Below, piece by piece: positions 18,179 to 26,641 of a DNA stretch of 64,000 nucleotides. The notes beneath the pieces are model-generated. The model was not told where the DNA came from and did not search any database. It saw only the letters and a program-made list of their open reading frames with translations. The position numbers and the translations under genes were made by a program. Origin of the DNA: Carbonactinospora thermoautotrophica (GTDB lineage Bacteria > Actinomycetota > Actinomycetes > Streptomycetales > Carbonactinosporaceae); contig NZ_JYIJ01000018.1 in assembly GCF_001543895.1 (NCBI RefSeq), forward strand, positions 310,001-374,000. The letters are read 5' to 3'. Positions within the stretch are counted from its first letter, which is position 1. Each line of letters starts with the position of its first letter.

Positions 18179-19525
18179 GTGGACAAGCAGCAGAAGCAGC
18201 AGGAGTTCGTCCTCCGGACGCTGGAGGAGCGTGACATCCGCTTCGTCCGGCTGTGGTTCACCGACGTGCTCGGCTTCCTCAAGCAGGTGGCGGTGGCGCC
18301 GGCCGAGCTGGAGGCCGCGTTCTCCGAGGGGATCGGTTTCGACGGCTCGGCGATCGAGGGGTTCGCGCGCGTGTACGAGTCCGACATGCTGGCGAAGCCG
18401 GACCCGTCCACGTTCCAGATCCTGCCCTGGCGGTCGGCGTCGCCGGGCGCGGCGCGCATCTTCTGCGACATCCTCATGCCGGACGGCACCCCCTCCTACG
18501 CCGACCCCCGTTACGTGCTCAAGCGCGCCCTGGCGCGAGCGTCGGAGCTGGGCTTCACCTTCTACTGCCATCCGGAGATCGAGTTCTTCCTGTTCGAGAA
18601 GCAGCCCGGGCCGGGTGAGAAGCCGGTGCCGATCGACCCGGGCGGGTACTTCGACTACACCCCGCACCGGATCGCGCACGACTTCCGGCGGCAGGCGATC
18701 ACGATGCTGGAGGCGATGGGCATCTCGGTGGAGTTCAGCCACCACGAGGGCGCACCCGGCCAGCAGGAGATCGACCTGCGGTACGCCGACGCGCTGACCA
18801 CCGCCGACAACATCATGACGTTCCGCCTGGTCATGAAGGAGGTCGCGCTCGAGCAGGGCGTGTACGCCTCGTTCATGCCCAAGCCGTTCACCGAACACCC
18901 GGGCTCCGGCATGCACACGCACGTGTCGCTGTTCGAGGGCGACCGCAACGCGTTCTACGAGCCGGGCGCGGAGTACCAGCTGTCCAAGGTCGCCCGCTCG
19001 TTCATCGCCGGGCTGCTCCGGCACGCCGGCGAGATCACCGCGGTCACCAACCAGTGGGTGAACTCCTACAAGCGCCTGCTCGGCGGCGGCGAGGCCCCGG
19101 CGTACATCTGCTGGGGCCACAACAACCGCTCGGCCCTGGTCCGCGTGCCCATGTACAAGCCGCAGAAGGGCCAGTCCACCCGCGTCGAGATCCGCTCGCT
19201 GGACTCCGCCTGCAACCCGTACCTGGCGTTCGCCGTGATCCTCGCCGCCGGGCTGAAGGGCGTGGAAGAGGGGTACGAGCTGCCGCCGGGCGCGGAGGAC
19301 GACGTCTGGTCGCTCACCGACGCCGAGCGCCGGGCCCTCGGCATCGAGCCGCTGCCGCAGAACCTCAACGAGGCGATCAAGCTCATGGAGCGCAGCGAGC
19401 TGGTGGCCGAGACCCTCGGCGAGCACGTGTTCGACTTCTTCCTGCGCAACAAGCGCGCGGAGTGGGAGGAGTACCGGCGGCAGGTCACCGCGTTCGAGCG
19501 CGACCGTTACCTGCCGGTCCTCTGA
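18179..19525 (+). CDS. glnA2: Glutamine synthetase-like ligase, GlnA2 type
   Basis: A 448-residue GSI-fold protein with the catalytic landmarks GFDGSAIEGFARVYESDM, HPEIEFFLF, HHEGAPGQQEIDLRY, GSGMHTHVSLF and RVEIRSLDSACNPYLAF. At the adenylylation site, where GlnA1 has Tyr (YSQRNRSA), this protein has Trp (WGHNNRSA), so it should not be modified by GlnE. GlnA2 proteins of Streptomyces and mycobacteria are not main ammonia-assimilating enzymes; Streptomyces GlnA2 has been reported as a gamma-glutamylpolyamine synthetase. The GTG start is preceded by GGGGGAGG. It is followed 64 bases later by glnE, the usual actinobacterial pair. Confidence 0.92.
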   Translation: MDKQQKQQEFVLRTLEERDIRFVRLWFTDVLGFLKQVAVAPAELEAAFSEGIGFDGSAIEGFARVYESDMLAKPDPSTFQILPWRSASPGAARIFCDILMPDGTPSYADPRYVLKRALARASELGFTFYCHPEIEFFLFEKQPGPGEKPVPIDPGGYFDYTPHRIAHDFRRQAITMLEAMGISVEFSHHEGAPGQQEIDLRYADALTTADNIMTFRLVMKEVALEQGVYASFMPKPFTEHPGSGMHTHVSLFEGDRNAFYEPGAEYQLSKVARSFIAGLLRHAGEITAVTNQWVNSYKRLLGGGEAPAYICWGHNNRSALVRVPMYKPQKGQSTRVEIRSLDSACNPYLAFAVILAAGLKGVEEGYELPPGAEDDVWSLTDAERRALGIEPLPQNLNEAIKLMERSELVAETLGEHVFDFFLRNKRAEWEEYRRQVTAFERDRYLPVL

Positions 19526-19589
19526 CCGGCCGGGCGCATTCGGCGGGACGACCCTCGACGGGGCGCGCGGGACGGAATAGCCTCACCGC

Positions 19590-22589
19590 GTGACCGTGGG
19601 GCACGACGCGCGAGCCAGCAGCCTGGCGAGCCGGCTGGCCCGGTTGGGGTTCACCGAGCCGGCGCGGGCCGAACGGCTGCTCGCCACCGGGCCGCTCGCC
19701 GACCAGGCCGGCGAGGCCTGGCTGCTCGACGCCCTCGGGGCGGTGGCCGACCCGGATCTCGCGCTCACCGGGCTGATCCGGCTGCTGGAGGCGGACCCGG
19801 AGCCGGACCGGCTCGTGGCCGCGCTGGCGGCCGACGCCAGCCTGCGCGAGCGGCTCCTCGCCGTGCTCGGGGTGAGCGCAGCGCTCGGCGACCACCTGGC
19901 CCGCCACCCGGAGGACTGGCGGGTGCTCGGCGACGGCGACGGCGGGACCGGCCTGCCGGACGCGGCCGAGCTGCGCGCCGAGCTGCTCCGGGCCGTCGGC
20001 GCCGACCCGGACCAAGCCCAGCCACGCGCCGCCGACGCCGGCCCGGGCGCCCTGGACGCCCTGCGCCGCGCCTACCGGCGCGCCCTGCTCGCGCTCGCCG
20101 CCCGCGACCTCACCGGGCAGGCCACGTTCGCCGAGGTCACCGGCGGGCTGGCCGACCTGGCCGGGGCCACCCTGGAGGCCGCCCTCGCCATCGCCCGGGC
20201 TGGGCTCCCGGACGACGCCGAGCCCTGCCGGCTCGCGGTGATCGGCATGGGCAAGACAGGCGGCCGGGAGCTCAACTACGTCAGCGACGTCGACGTGATC
20301 TTCGTCGCCGAGCCGCTGCAGGACGAGGCGGGCGCCCTGCGCACCGCCACCGCGCTCGCCGCGGCGCTCATGCGGGCCTGTTCGGAGACCACCGGGGAAG
20401 GCGCGATCTGGCCGGTCGACGCGGCGCTGCGCCCGGAGGGCAAGGCCGGCCCGCTGGTGCGCACCCTGGAGAGCCACCGCGCGTACTACGAGCGCTGGGC
20501 GAAGACCTGGGAGTTCCAGGCCCTGCTCAAGGCCCGCCCGGTGGCCGGCGACCGGGAGCTGGGGGAGCGGTACGTGGCCACGGTCGCGCCCCTGGTCTGG
20601 TCGGCGGCCCAGCGGGAGAACTTCGTCGCCGACGTGCAGGCCATGCGCCGGCGCGTGGAGGAGCACATCCCCGCCAAGCAGGCCGACCGGCAGCTCAAGC
20701 TCGGCCCGGGGGGACTGCGCGACGTGGAGTTCTCCGTCCAACTCCTCCAGCTCGTCCACGGCCGCGCCGACCCCACCCTGCGCAGTCCCAACACCCTCAC
20801 CGCCCTGGCCGAACTCGCCCGCGGCGGGTACGTCGGCCGGGCCGACGCCGCCGAGCTGGACGAGGCGTACCGGTTCCTGCGCAGCGTGGAGCACCGGATC
20901 CAGCTGTACCGGCTGCGCCGTACCCACACCGTGCCGGACCGCGAGCAGGACCTGCGCCGGATCGGCCGCTCGCTCGGCTTCCGCACCGATCCGGTGGGGG
21001 AGTTCGAGACCGCGTGGCGCCGCCACGCCCGCGAGGTGCGCCGCCTGCACGAGAAGCTCTTCTACCGGCCGCTGCTGGTCGCCGTGGCCCGCCTGGAGCC
21101 GGGCGAGGCCCGCCTCACCCCCGAGGCGGCCCGCGCGCGCCTGGAGGCGCTCGGCTACGCCGACTCCGCCGGGGCGCTGCGCCACATCGAGGCGCTCACC
21201 ACCGGGGTGAGCCGCCGGGCCGCGATCCAGCGGACGCTGCTGCCGGTCATGCTCGGCTGGTTCGCCGACGCCCACGACCCGGACGGCGGCCTGCTCGCGT
21301 TCCGCAAGGTGAGCGAGGCGCTGGGCAGCACCCCCTGGTACCTGCGCGTGCTGCGCGACGAGGGCGCCACCGCCGAGCGGATGGCCCGCATCCTGGCCTG
21401 CGGCAAGCTCCCCGCCGACCTGCTGCTGCGCGCGCCGGAGGCGGTGGCCATGCTGGCCGACGACGAGGAGCTGCGCCCCCGCTCCCGGTCGGCGTTGCTC
21501 ACCGAGGTCCAGGCCGCGGTCCGGCGCGCCACCAGCCCCGAGCAGGCCGTCGCCACCGCCCGCGCGATCCGGCGGCGCGAGCTGTTCCGCCTGGTCGCCG
21601 CCGACGCGCTCGGCCTGCTCGACATCGAGGCCGTGGGCCAGGGCATCACCGACGTCACCGCCGCCGTGGTCGCCGGCGCGCTGGACGCGGCGACCGCCGC
21701 CTGGGAGGCCGAGCACGGCCGGGCGCTGCCCACCCGGATCGCGGTGATCGCGATGGGCCGCTTCGGCGGGCACGAGCTGCAGTACGGTTCCGACGCCGAC
21801 GTCATGTTCGTCCACGAGCCGCTGCCCGGCGCGTCCGAGCACGAGGCGTCGCAGGCCGCGCACACCGTGGCGAACGAGCTGCGCCGCCTGCTCCAGCTCC
21901 CGGCCACCGACCCGCCGCTCAAGGTGGACGCGGACCTGCGCCCCGAAGGCCGGCAAGGACCGCTGGTGCGCACGCTCGCCTCCTACGAGGCGTACTACCG
22001 GCGCTGGGCGCACGTGTGGGAGAGCCAGGCGCTGCTGCGCGCGGAGTTCGTGGCCGGCGATCCGCGGGTGGGGGAGCGGTTCACCCGGATCATCGCGCCG
22101 GTCCGCTGGCCCGAGCACGGGCTCACCGAGGCCGAGGTCCGGGAGATCCGCCGCATCAAGGCCCGGGTGGAGGCGGAGCGGCTGCCGCGCGGCGCCGACC
22201 CCACCCGGCACACCAAGCTCGGCCGCGGCGGCCTGGCCGACGTGGAGTGGACCGTGCAGCTCATCCAGCTCCGGCACGCGGCGGCCGTGCCCGAGCTGCG
22301 GACCACCCGCACCCTGGCGGCCCTGCGGGTGGCGGTCGCCGCGGGCCTGCTCGACCCGGCCGACGGCGACACGCTGGCCGAGGCCTGGCGGCTCGCCTCC
22401 CGCGTCCGCAACGCGATCATGGTCGTCCGGGGCCGGGCGGGGGACAGCCTCCCCACCGACCTGCGCGAGTGCGCCGGCGTGGCCCGCTTCCTCGGCTACC
22501 CCCCCGGCCGTACCGGAGACCTGCTGGAGGACTACCGGCGCGTCACCCGCCGCGCCCGGTCCGTCGTCGAGAGGGTCTTCTACGCTTGA
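19590..22589 (+). CDS. glnE: Bifunctional glutamine synthetase adenylyltransferase/adenylyl-removing enzyme
   Basis: Adenylylates and deadenylylates GlnA1 in response to nitrogen status. The 999-residue protein has two nucleotidyltransferase domains: GRELNYVSDVDVIFV near residue 227 (removing domain) and GGHELQYGSDADVMFV near residue 727 (transferring domain). Each is followed by its PII-uridylyltransferase-like helical half (LKLGPGGLRDVEFSVQLLQLVHG; TKLGRGGLADVEWTVQLIQLRHA). Its target Tyr is present in GlnA1 (41100-42524) about 19 kb away; in M. tuberculosis the two are adjacent, so the DNA in between looks inserted. The start is GTG 19590. Confidence 0.96.
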   Translation: MTVGHDARASSLASRLARLGFTEPARAERLLATGPLADQAGEAWLLDALGAVADPDLALTGLIRLLEADPEPDRLVAALAADASLRERLLAVLGVSAALGDHLARHPEDWRVLGDGDGGTGLPDAAELRAELLRAVGADPDQAQPRAADAGPGALDALRRAYRRALLALAARDLTGQATFAEVTGGLADLAGATLEAALAIARAGLPDDAEPCRLAVIGMGKTGGRELNYVSDVDVIFVAEPLQDEAGALRTATALAAALMRACSETTGEGAIWPVDAALRPEGKAGPLVRTLESHRAYYERWAKTWEFQALLKARPVAGDRELGERYVATVAPLVWSAAQRENFVADVQAMRRRVEEHIPAKQADRQLKLGPGGLRDVEFSVQLLQLVHGRADPTLRSPNTLTALAELARGGYVGRADAAELDEAYRFLRSVEHRIQLYRLRRTHTVPDREQDLRRIGRSLGFRTDPVGEFETAWRRHAREVRRLHEKLFYRPLLVAVARLEPGEARLTPEAARARLEALGYADSAGALRHIEALTTGVSRRAAIQRTLLPVMLGWFADAHDPDGGLLAFRKVSEALGSTPWYLRVLRDEGATAERMARILACGKLPADLLLRAPEAVAMLADDEELRPRSRSALLTEVQAAVRRATSPEQAVATARAIRRRELFRLVAADALGLLDIEAVGQGITDVTAAVVAGALDAATAAWEAEHGRALPTRIAVIAMGRFGGHELQYGSDADVMFVHEPLPGASEHEASQAAHTVANELRRLLQLPATDPPLKVDADLRPEGRQGPLVRTLASYEAYYRRWAHVWESQALLRAEFVAGDPRVGERFTRIIAPVRWPEHGLTEAEVREIRRIKARVEAERLPRGADPTRHTKLGRGGLADVEWTVQLIQLRHAAAVPELRTTRTLAALRVAVAAGLLDPADGDTLAEAWRLASRVRNAIMVVRGRAGDSLPTDLRECAGVARFLGYPPGRTGDLLEDYRRVTRRARSVVERVFYA

Positions 22590-23518
22590 ACGACCGCGCC
22601 GCAGACTCCGCCGAGACCACCGTCCTGCTCCCCGGCGCGGCCTTTCACCAGGCCGCCGTCTTCGGCGTGCGGTTCGCCCTGTATCGCGCCGGATCCGGCG
22701 GGGCGTGCCCGGTCCTGTTGCTGCACGGGGTGCCGCAGACCGCGGTCATGTGGCGTGACCTGCTGCCGGTGCTGGCCCGCGACCGGGTCGTCCTGGCGCC
22801 CGACCTCAAGGGGCTCGGCCGCAGTGAGGGGCGCGGCCCGTACGACGCGCCCACGCTCGCCGCGGAGATGGCCGCGCTGGTCCTGCAGGAGGTAGGCGGC
22901 CCGGTCGACGTGGTCGGCAGCGCCTGCGGCGGCTCGATCGCGATGGCGCTGGCCGCCGAGCGGCCCGACCTGGTGCGCCGGCTGGTGGTGTGCAACGCGC
23001 CGTTCCGGTACGCGGACGTGCGCCGCGTCTGGCACGTGCTGCTGTTCAGCTTGCCGGCGCCGCCTGAGGGGACGTGGGCGGTGACCGGGCGGCGCCGTGT
23101 CGACCACATGATCCGCCTGGGCTGGCGGGCGCCACATCCGCCTGACGAGCGGTACCTGGAGCACTACCGCGCCGCGTACGACGACCGCGCCCGGCTCGGG
23201 GCGATGCTCGGGTACTACCGGGCCGCGATGCGCTCGCCGGGGCGTCGGGACCGGAGCGCGGCGGGCCGGCCGGCGCCGCCCGCCGCCCGGCAACCCGCCC
23301 GGCAACCGCAGCCCAGGCCGCAGCGGGCGCTGGTGATCTGGGGCGCGCGCGACCCGGTCCTGCCGCTGGCGGTCGGCCGCGCCGTCGTCCGCGACCTGGG
23401 TGGCGGCACCCGCCTGTTGGCCGTGCCGTACGCGGGCCACTACGTGGTCGAGGAGGCTCCGGAGGTGGTGGTCCCGGCGGTCGCCGCGTTTCTCGCGGAG
23501 CCTGATCCGGTGCGCTGA
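22586..23518 (+). CDS. Alpha/beta hydrolase-fold protein lacking the nucleophile
   Basis: A 310-residue protein with the alpha/beta hydrolase plan: LLLHGVPQTAVMWRDLLPVL, VVLAPDLKGLGRSEG, and near the end WGARDPVLPL and PYAGHYVVEEAPEVV (acid and His positions). At the nucleophile elbow it reads VVGSACGG; aligned to the usual VVGHSMGG or VVGHDWGG, the nucleophile position is Ala. It may therefore be non-catalytic or use another residue. A ~40-residue Arg/Pro/Ala-rich insertion precedes the acid strand. The TTG start at 22586 overlaps the glnE stop (TTGA), implying translational coupling. Confidence 0.75.
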   Translation: MNDRAADSAETTVLLPGAAFHQAAVFGVRFALYRAGSGGACPVLLLHGVPQTAVMWRDLLPVLARDRVVLAPDLKGLGRSEGRGPYDAPTLAAEMAALVLQEVGGPVDVVGSACGGSIAMALAAERPDLVRRLVVCNAPFRYADVRRVWHVLLFSLPAPPEGTWAVTGRRRVDHMIRLGWRAPHPPDERYLEHYRAAYDDRARLGAMLGYYRAAMRSPGRRDRSAAGRPAPPAARQPARQPQPRPQRALVIWGARDPVLPLAVGRAVVRDLGGGTRLLAVPYAGHYVVEEAPEVVVPAVAAFLAEPDPVR

Positions 23519-23583
23519 GGATTCCTCGGGCCGAGTGCGGGTAGGTCCGTGGCGTCGGCGAACGCGACACTCCGGGAGAGACC

Positions 23584-24018
23584 ATGTCCGCGCAGCCGCC
23601 GTACGAACCCCCGCCGGCTTACGGGCAGCCGGCGCCGGAGAGCCGTCGGGGCGGGCTCGTCACCGGGATCCTCGCCCTGGTGTTCGGGGTGCTCTCGCTG
23701 CTGTCGAGTTTCACGGTCGTCCTCGGCATCCTGTTCGGCGTGCTCGCGATCGCGCTCGGCATCGCGGCCCTTGTGCGGGCCCGCGGCCCCGGCACCGGCG
23801 GCCGTAAGCTCGCCGGCGCCTTCGGACTGCTCCTCGGCGTCCTCGGCCTGATCGCGGTCGCCGGGCTCACGATCCTCGCGCGGGACCAGTACGAGGACTG
23901 CGCCCGCCGGCTGGGCCGCGACCCCAGCCCGACCGAGCTGCGCCGATGCCTGGAGGAACGGTACGGCCTGCACGGGCTGGGCGCTCACCGGGGAGCGGGT
24001 TCGCCGGCCGCGTCCTGA
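23584..24018 (+). CDS. DUF4190-like small membrane protein
   Basis: A 144-residue protein with a Pro/Tyr-rich cytoplasmic N-terminus (MSAQPPYEPPPAYGQPAP), two hydrophobic segments (VTGILALVFGVLSLLSSFTVVLGILFGVLAIALGIAALV and LAGAFGLLLGVLGLIAVAGL) and a short hydrophilic tail containing two cysteines (YEDCARRLG, LRRCLEE). The pattern matches the DUF4190 family of actinobacteria. No function is known. Confidence 0.7.
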   Translation: MSAQPPYEPPPAYGQPAPESRRGGLVTGILALVFGVLSLLSSFTVVLGILFGVLAIALGIAALVRARGPGTGGRKLAGAFGLLLGVLGLIAVAGLTILARDQYEDCARRLGRDPSPTELRRCLEERYGLHGLGAHRGAGSPAAS

Positions 24019-24058
24019 GCGGCCGGCCCCCACGGCTCGCCGAGAAGAGGCCAGGGGC

Positions 24059-24691
24059 ATGATCAGGTACGAGGTCATCGAGGGCAGGCGGGAGGTGGTG
24101 GCCGTACTCCGTGAGATCGTCCCGGTGTACGCCGAGGTCTACGCCGAACCTCCCTACCACGCGGGCGCCGAGGATGTGGAGCGGTTCCGAGCCTGGTACC
24201 TCAGCCGGGCGGCGAGATACGGCCTGCGGGTCGTCCGTGCCCACGACGGCGGCGAGCTGATCGGCGTCGCGCTCGGCCACGTCCTGCCGCCGGACACCCG
24301 GGTCCACCTGCTCTCCGGCTTCGACACCACCGGGCGCACGCTGGCCCTCAACGAGCTCTTCGTGCGCAAGCCCTGGCGGCGCCAGGGGGTCGGGCGCCGT
24401 CTGCACGACGAGTTCCTGGACGTCCCCGGCGTGGAACGGGCGACCCTCACCGCCCGGCCGGAGGCGGAACCGGCGCAGGCGGCCTACCGGGCGTGGGGCT
24501 GGCGGAAGGTCGGCCGCACGCAGCCGCTGGCCGACGGCCCGGTCTACGACCTGATGGTCAAGGATCTCTCCTCCGGGCGTGTCGCCGCCAGGGGCTCCTC
24601 GTGGGGTCGGCTTGGCCAGGGGCGGTACGCCTCCGCGGAGGACCGAGGGAAACATGCTGATTTACCTGGATATGGTAGTTATCCAGGTTAG
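24059..24691 (+). CDS. GNAT family N-acetyltransferase
   Basis: A 210-residue protein. Residues ~45-165 form a GNAT core: LNELFVRKPWRRQGVGRRLHDEFL carries the acetyl-CoA pyrophosphate loop (Q/RxxGxG), followed by ATLTARPEAEPAQAAYRAWGWRKVG. The acceptor cannot be predicted. Homology stops near YDLMVKDL (~residue 165). The last ~45 residues are low in conserved pattern and overlap a palindromic operator at 24664-24688, so the natural C-terminus may be shorter or the tail may follow a frameshift. Confidence 0.75.
   Translation: MIRYEVIEGRREVVAVLREIVPVYAEVYAEPPYHAGAEDVERFRAWYLSRAARYGLRVVRAHDGGELIGVALGHVLPPDTRVHLLSGFDTTGRTLALNELFVRKPWRRQGVGRRLHDEFLDVPGVERATLTARPEAEPAQAAYRAWGWRKVGRTQPLADGPVYDLMVKDLSSGRVAARGSSWGRLGQGRYASAEDRGKHADLPGYGSYPG
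24664..24688. promoter_or_regulatory. Palindromic operator upstream of hemerythrin gene
   Basis: Perfect ACCTGGATA-N7-TATCCAGGT in a locally AT-rich patch, 76 bases before the hemerythrin ATG. Size and symmetry suit a dimeric regulator such as an Rrf2- or MerR-type redox/NO sensor; which one is unknown. Confidence 0.5.
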
Positions 24692-24763
24692 TCGCTGAGT
24701 CCTGGGTGACAGTCCCGCGCCGCCGCCTGAGGCGGTCTTTCACTGATGGAGGAGAAGAACCGC

Positions 24764-25327
24764 ATGGCCCGGGCACGAGAGCAGCAGGAGACCCGGCAGG
24801 AGGACGTCGTCGACCTGCTGCTGCGCCAACACGAGCGGATCCGCCTGCTCTTCGCCGAGGTGCTGGACGCTGAGGGCGAGCAGCGCGGGGAGTCCTTCCA
24901 GCGGCTGGTCCGGTTGCTTGCGGTGCACGAGACCGCCGAGGAGATGGTGGTCCATCCCCAGGCGCGGCCCAGTTTCGCCGGGGGCGAGTCGGTGGTGGAC
25001 GCCCTGCTGCTGGAGGAGCGCGAGGCCAAGGAGGTGCTCAGCGAGCTGGACCGGATGGGGCCGGACGCTCCTGACTTCGAGCGGAAGCTGATCAAGCTGC
25101 GCGACATGGTCCTGGCACACGCCGCGCACGAGGCGCAGTACGAGTTCCCCGGACTGCGGCAGGGGCACGACCCCGGGCGGCTGCGCCTGATGGCCCAGGC
25201 CGTGCGGGCGGCCGAGGCGATGGCGCCCGGTGTGGAGGCGGACATCGCCGTCGGGTCGCTGGCTTCCCTGATCGACCACACCCGCGACGTCGTACAGAAC
25301 GTGATGGAGGGCCGCTCACCCAGCTGA
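24764..25327 (+). CDS. Hemerythrin HHE domain protein
   Basis: A 187-residue all-helical protein. The di-iron ligand set is visible: His in LLLRQHERIRLLFAEVLD, VHETAEEMVVHPQA, and VLAHAAHEAQYEFPGL. Such proteins sense or buffer O2, NO or reactive oxygen in the cytoplasm. ATG 24764 is preferred over 24746 because the GGAGGAG inside the first codons of the longer form sits 8 bases before it. A palindrome at 24664-24688 probably controls it. Confidence 0.85.
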   Translation: MARAREQQETRQEDVVDLLLRQHERIRLLFAEVLDAEGEQRGESFQRLVRLLAVHETAEEMVVHPQARPSFAGGESVVDALLLEEREAKEVLSELDRMGPDAPDFERKLIKLRDMVLAHAAHEAQYEFPGLRQGHDPGRLRLMAQAVRAAEAMAPGVEADIAVGSLASLIDHTRDVVQNVMEGRSPS

Positions 25328-25471
25328 ACGCGACCGAGCCGCGGGCCCGCCGTACCCCTCAGCGAGCTCCGTACCTGACTGGCGAGGAGGCCTTCCACGC
25401 CCCCGCTGCGGTGAGCGCTGGGGCTTTTGGCCGGGGTCGAGTGCTCCCTGACCGGAAAAGGAAAGCCGTTG

Positions 25472-26188
25472 GTGGACTGGTCGACCGACGTGAGCGCCGC
25501 GGACTGGATCATCGAGCGGCTGCATCCGTTCGCCTCCGATGTCGGCGCCCTCGTACCGGAGGGTTTCGCGGCTTACGCGCGTATCCTCCACCCGGCCTGG
25601 CGCACGGAGCAGGGTCAACGGATCAAGGTGCGATGGGCTGACCTGGCACGGGAAAAGGCCGTACGTGTGGACCCGACAACCCAGTTCGACGATCTCGCGC
25701 CAGGAACCGACCTTGTGCCCCCGTCCGTCGGCACCCTGGAGCGGGACGAACTGGATGCGTTGGTGGAGATCCTGGCCGACCACACCCGTCGCGCGGACTC
25801 CTGCTGGTTCGGCCTGTGGGAGGGCTACGGCTGGATGCGGGGAAGCCCAGCGGTCTCCGAATTCACCCCCCGCCGCCGTAAAGGGTTCGGCCGGGCTCGG
25901 CCGCGCGTCATCGAGCCAGTCGCGCCACCAGGCCCACGGGTTCAGATCCCCGAGCGCCCGCTCGTGCTGTACCGCGGGCCGATCGAGGCCGCCACCGCTT
26001 TCTGCCAGCCGCCCACGTGGCAAAGCCCCAACCTGTGGTGGCCGGAGGACCGGGCCTGGTGTGTCGCCTCGGAGATCGATCTTGAGTCGAGCTACCTGGG
26101 CGGCACCGAGTCCCTGGTCGATCAGCTCCTGCATGACCGGCGTCTCGAAGTCGTCCCGGTCAGCCTTACCGACCCGATCCACCGCTGA
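25472..26188 (+). CDS. Conserved hypothetical protein
   Basis: A 238-residue soluble protein beginning MDWSTDVSAADWIIERLHPFASDVG, followed by VPEGFAAYARILHPAW. It then has several Trp-rich strands (SCWFGLWEGYGWM; PLVLYRGPIEAATAF; PNLWWPEDRAWCVASEIDLESSYLGG). The whole-length pattern is familiar from many actinomycete genomes as an uncharacterised family; I recognise no catalytic motif. GTG 25472 follows AAGGAAAG with good spacing, so the in-frame TTG starts upstream are less likely. Confidence 0.65.
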   Translation: MDWSTDVSAADWIIERLHPFASDVGALVPEGFAAYARILHPAWRTEQGQRIKVRWADLAREKAVRVDPTTQFDDLAPGTDLVPPSVGTLERDELDALVEILADHTRRADSCWFGLWEGYGWMRGSPAVSEFTPRRRKGFGRARPRVIEPVAPPGPRVQIPERPLVLYRGPIEAATAFCQPPTWQSPNLWWPEDRAWCVASEIDLESSYLGGTESLVDQLLHDRRLEVVPVSLTDPIHR

Positions 26189-26641
26189 ATTCTTCAGCCG
26201 TATCCGACTCGCGACGCGGGAGCGGTGTCGCGACAAGTGGGCGGACCGCGTCGCCCCTCACACCACGTTCACCCTCCGTGACACCGAACAGGGCCGGCGT
26301 CATCCGCGATGGGACAGCGGCTTCGCCGTCGCTTCCGGCTTCGCGCCATCTGGCCTCGCATCGCCCGCGAACGTCTTCACCGCCCGGAGCTATTTCGAGC
26401 CCTGCCCACCGCGGATGCGGTCCCGCAGCCCTGGGTTCCCCACGAGGGCGAACTGCCCGGGGCCCGCAAGTTCTCTTGGGAGGAGTCCACCCGCTTCGTC
26501 GAACCGCCAGGAGCACGGGGCGGAATGAGGCTCGGTCGTGCAACCCTCCTGCGGCTTTGGTCCCTCGCGGTCGAAGACCGCCAGAGCGCGAGTTTCTAGC
26601 ATCCGAGCACGACTCCGTCGGAGAGACAAAGGAGACACGTC
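26189..26641 (+). other. Gap with only degenerate coding remnants
   Basis: No convincing gene in about 450 bases. A 96-residue open frame at 26309-26599 contains ALPTADAVPQPWVPHEGELP and FSWEESTRFV, which looks like the tail of a protein without its body, so a decayed gene is possible. The last 40 bases (GAGAGACAAAGGAGACACGTC) supply the ribosome site for the MetE-like gene. Confidence 0.4.

Noticed and set aside
19485..22277. A 930-codon minus-strand frame opposite glnE
   Set aside because: It is the antisense shadow of GlnE, with no independent start signal or domain.
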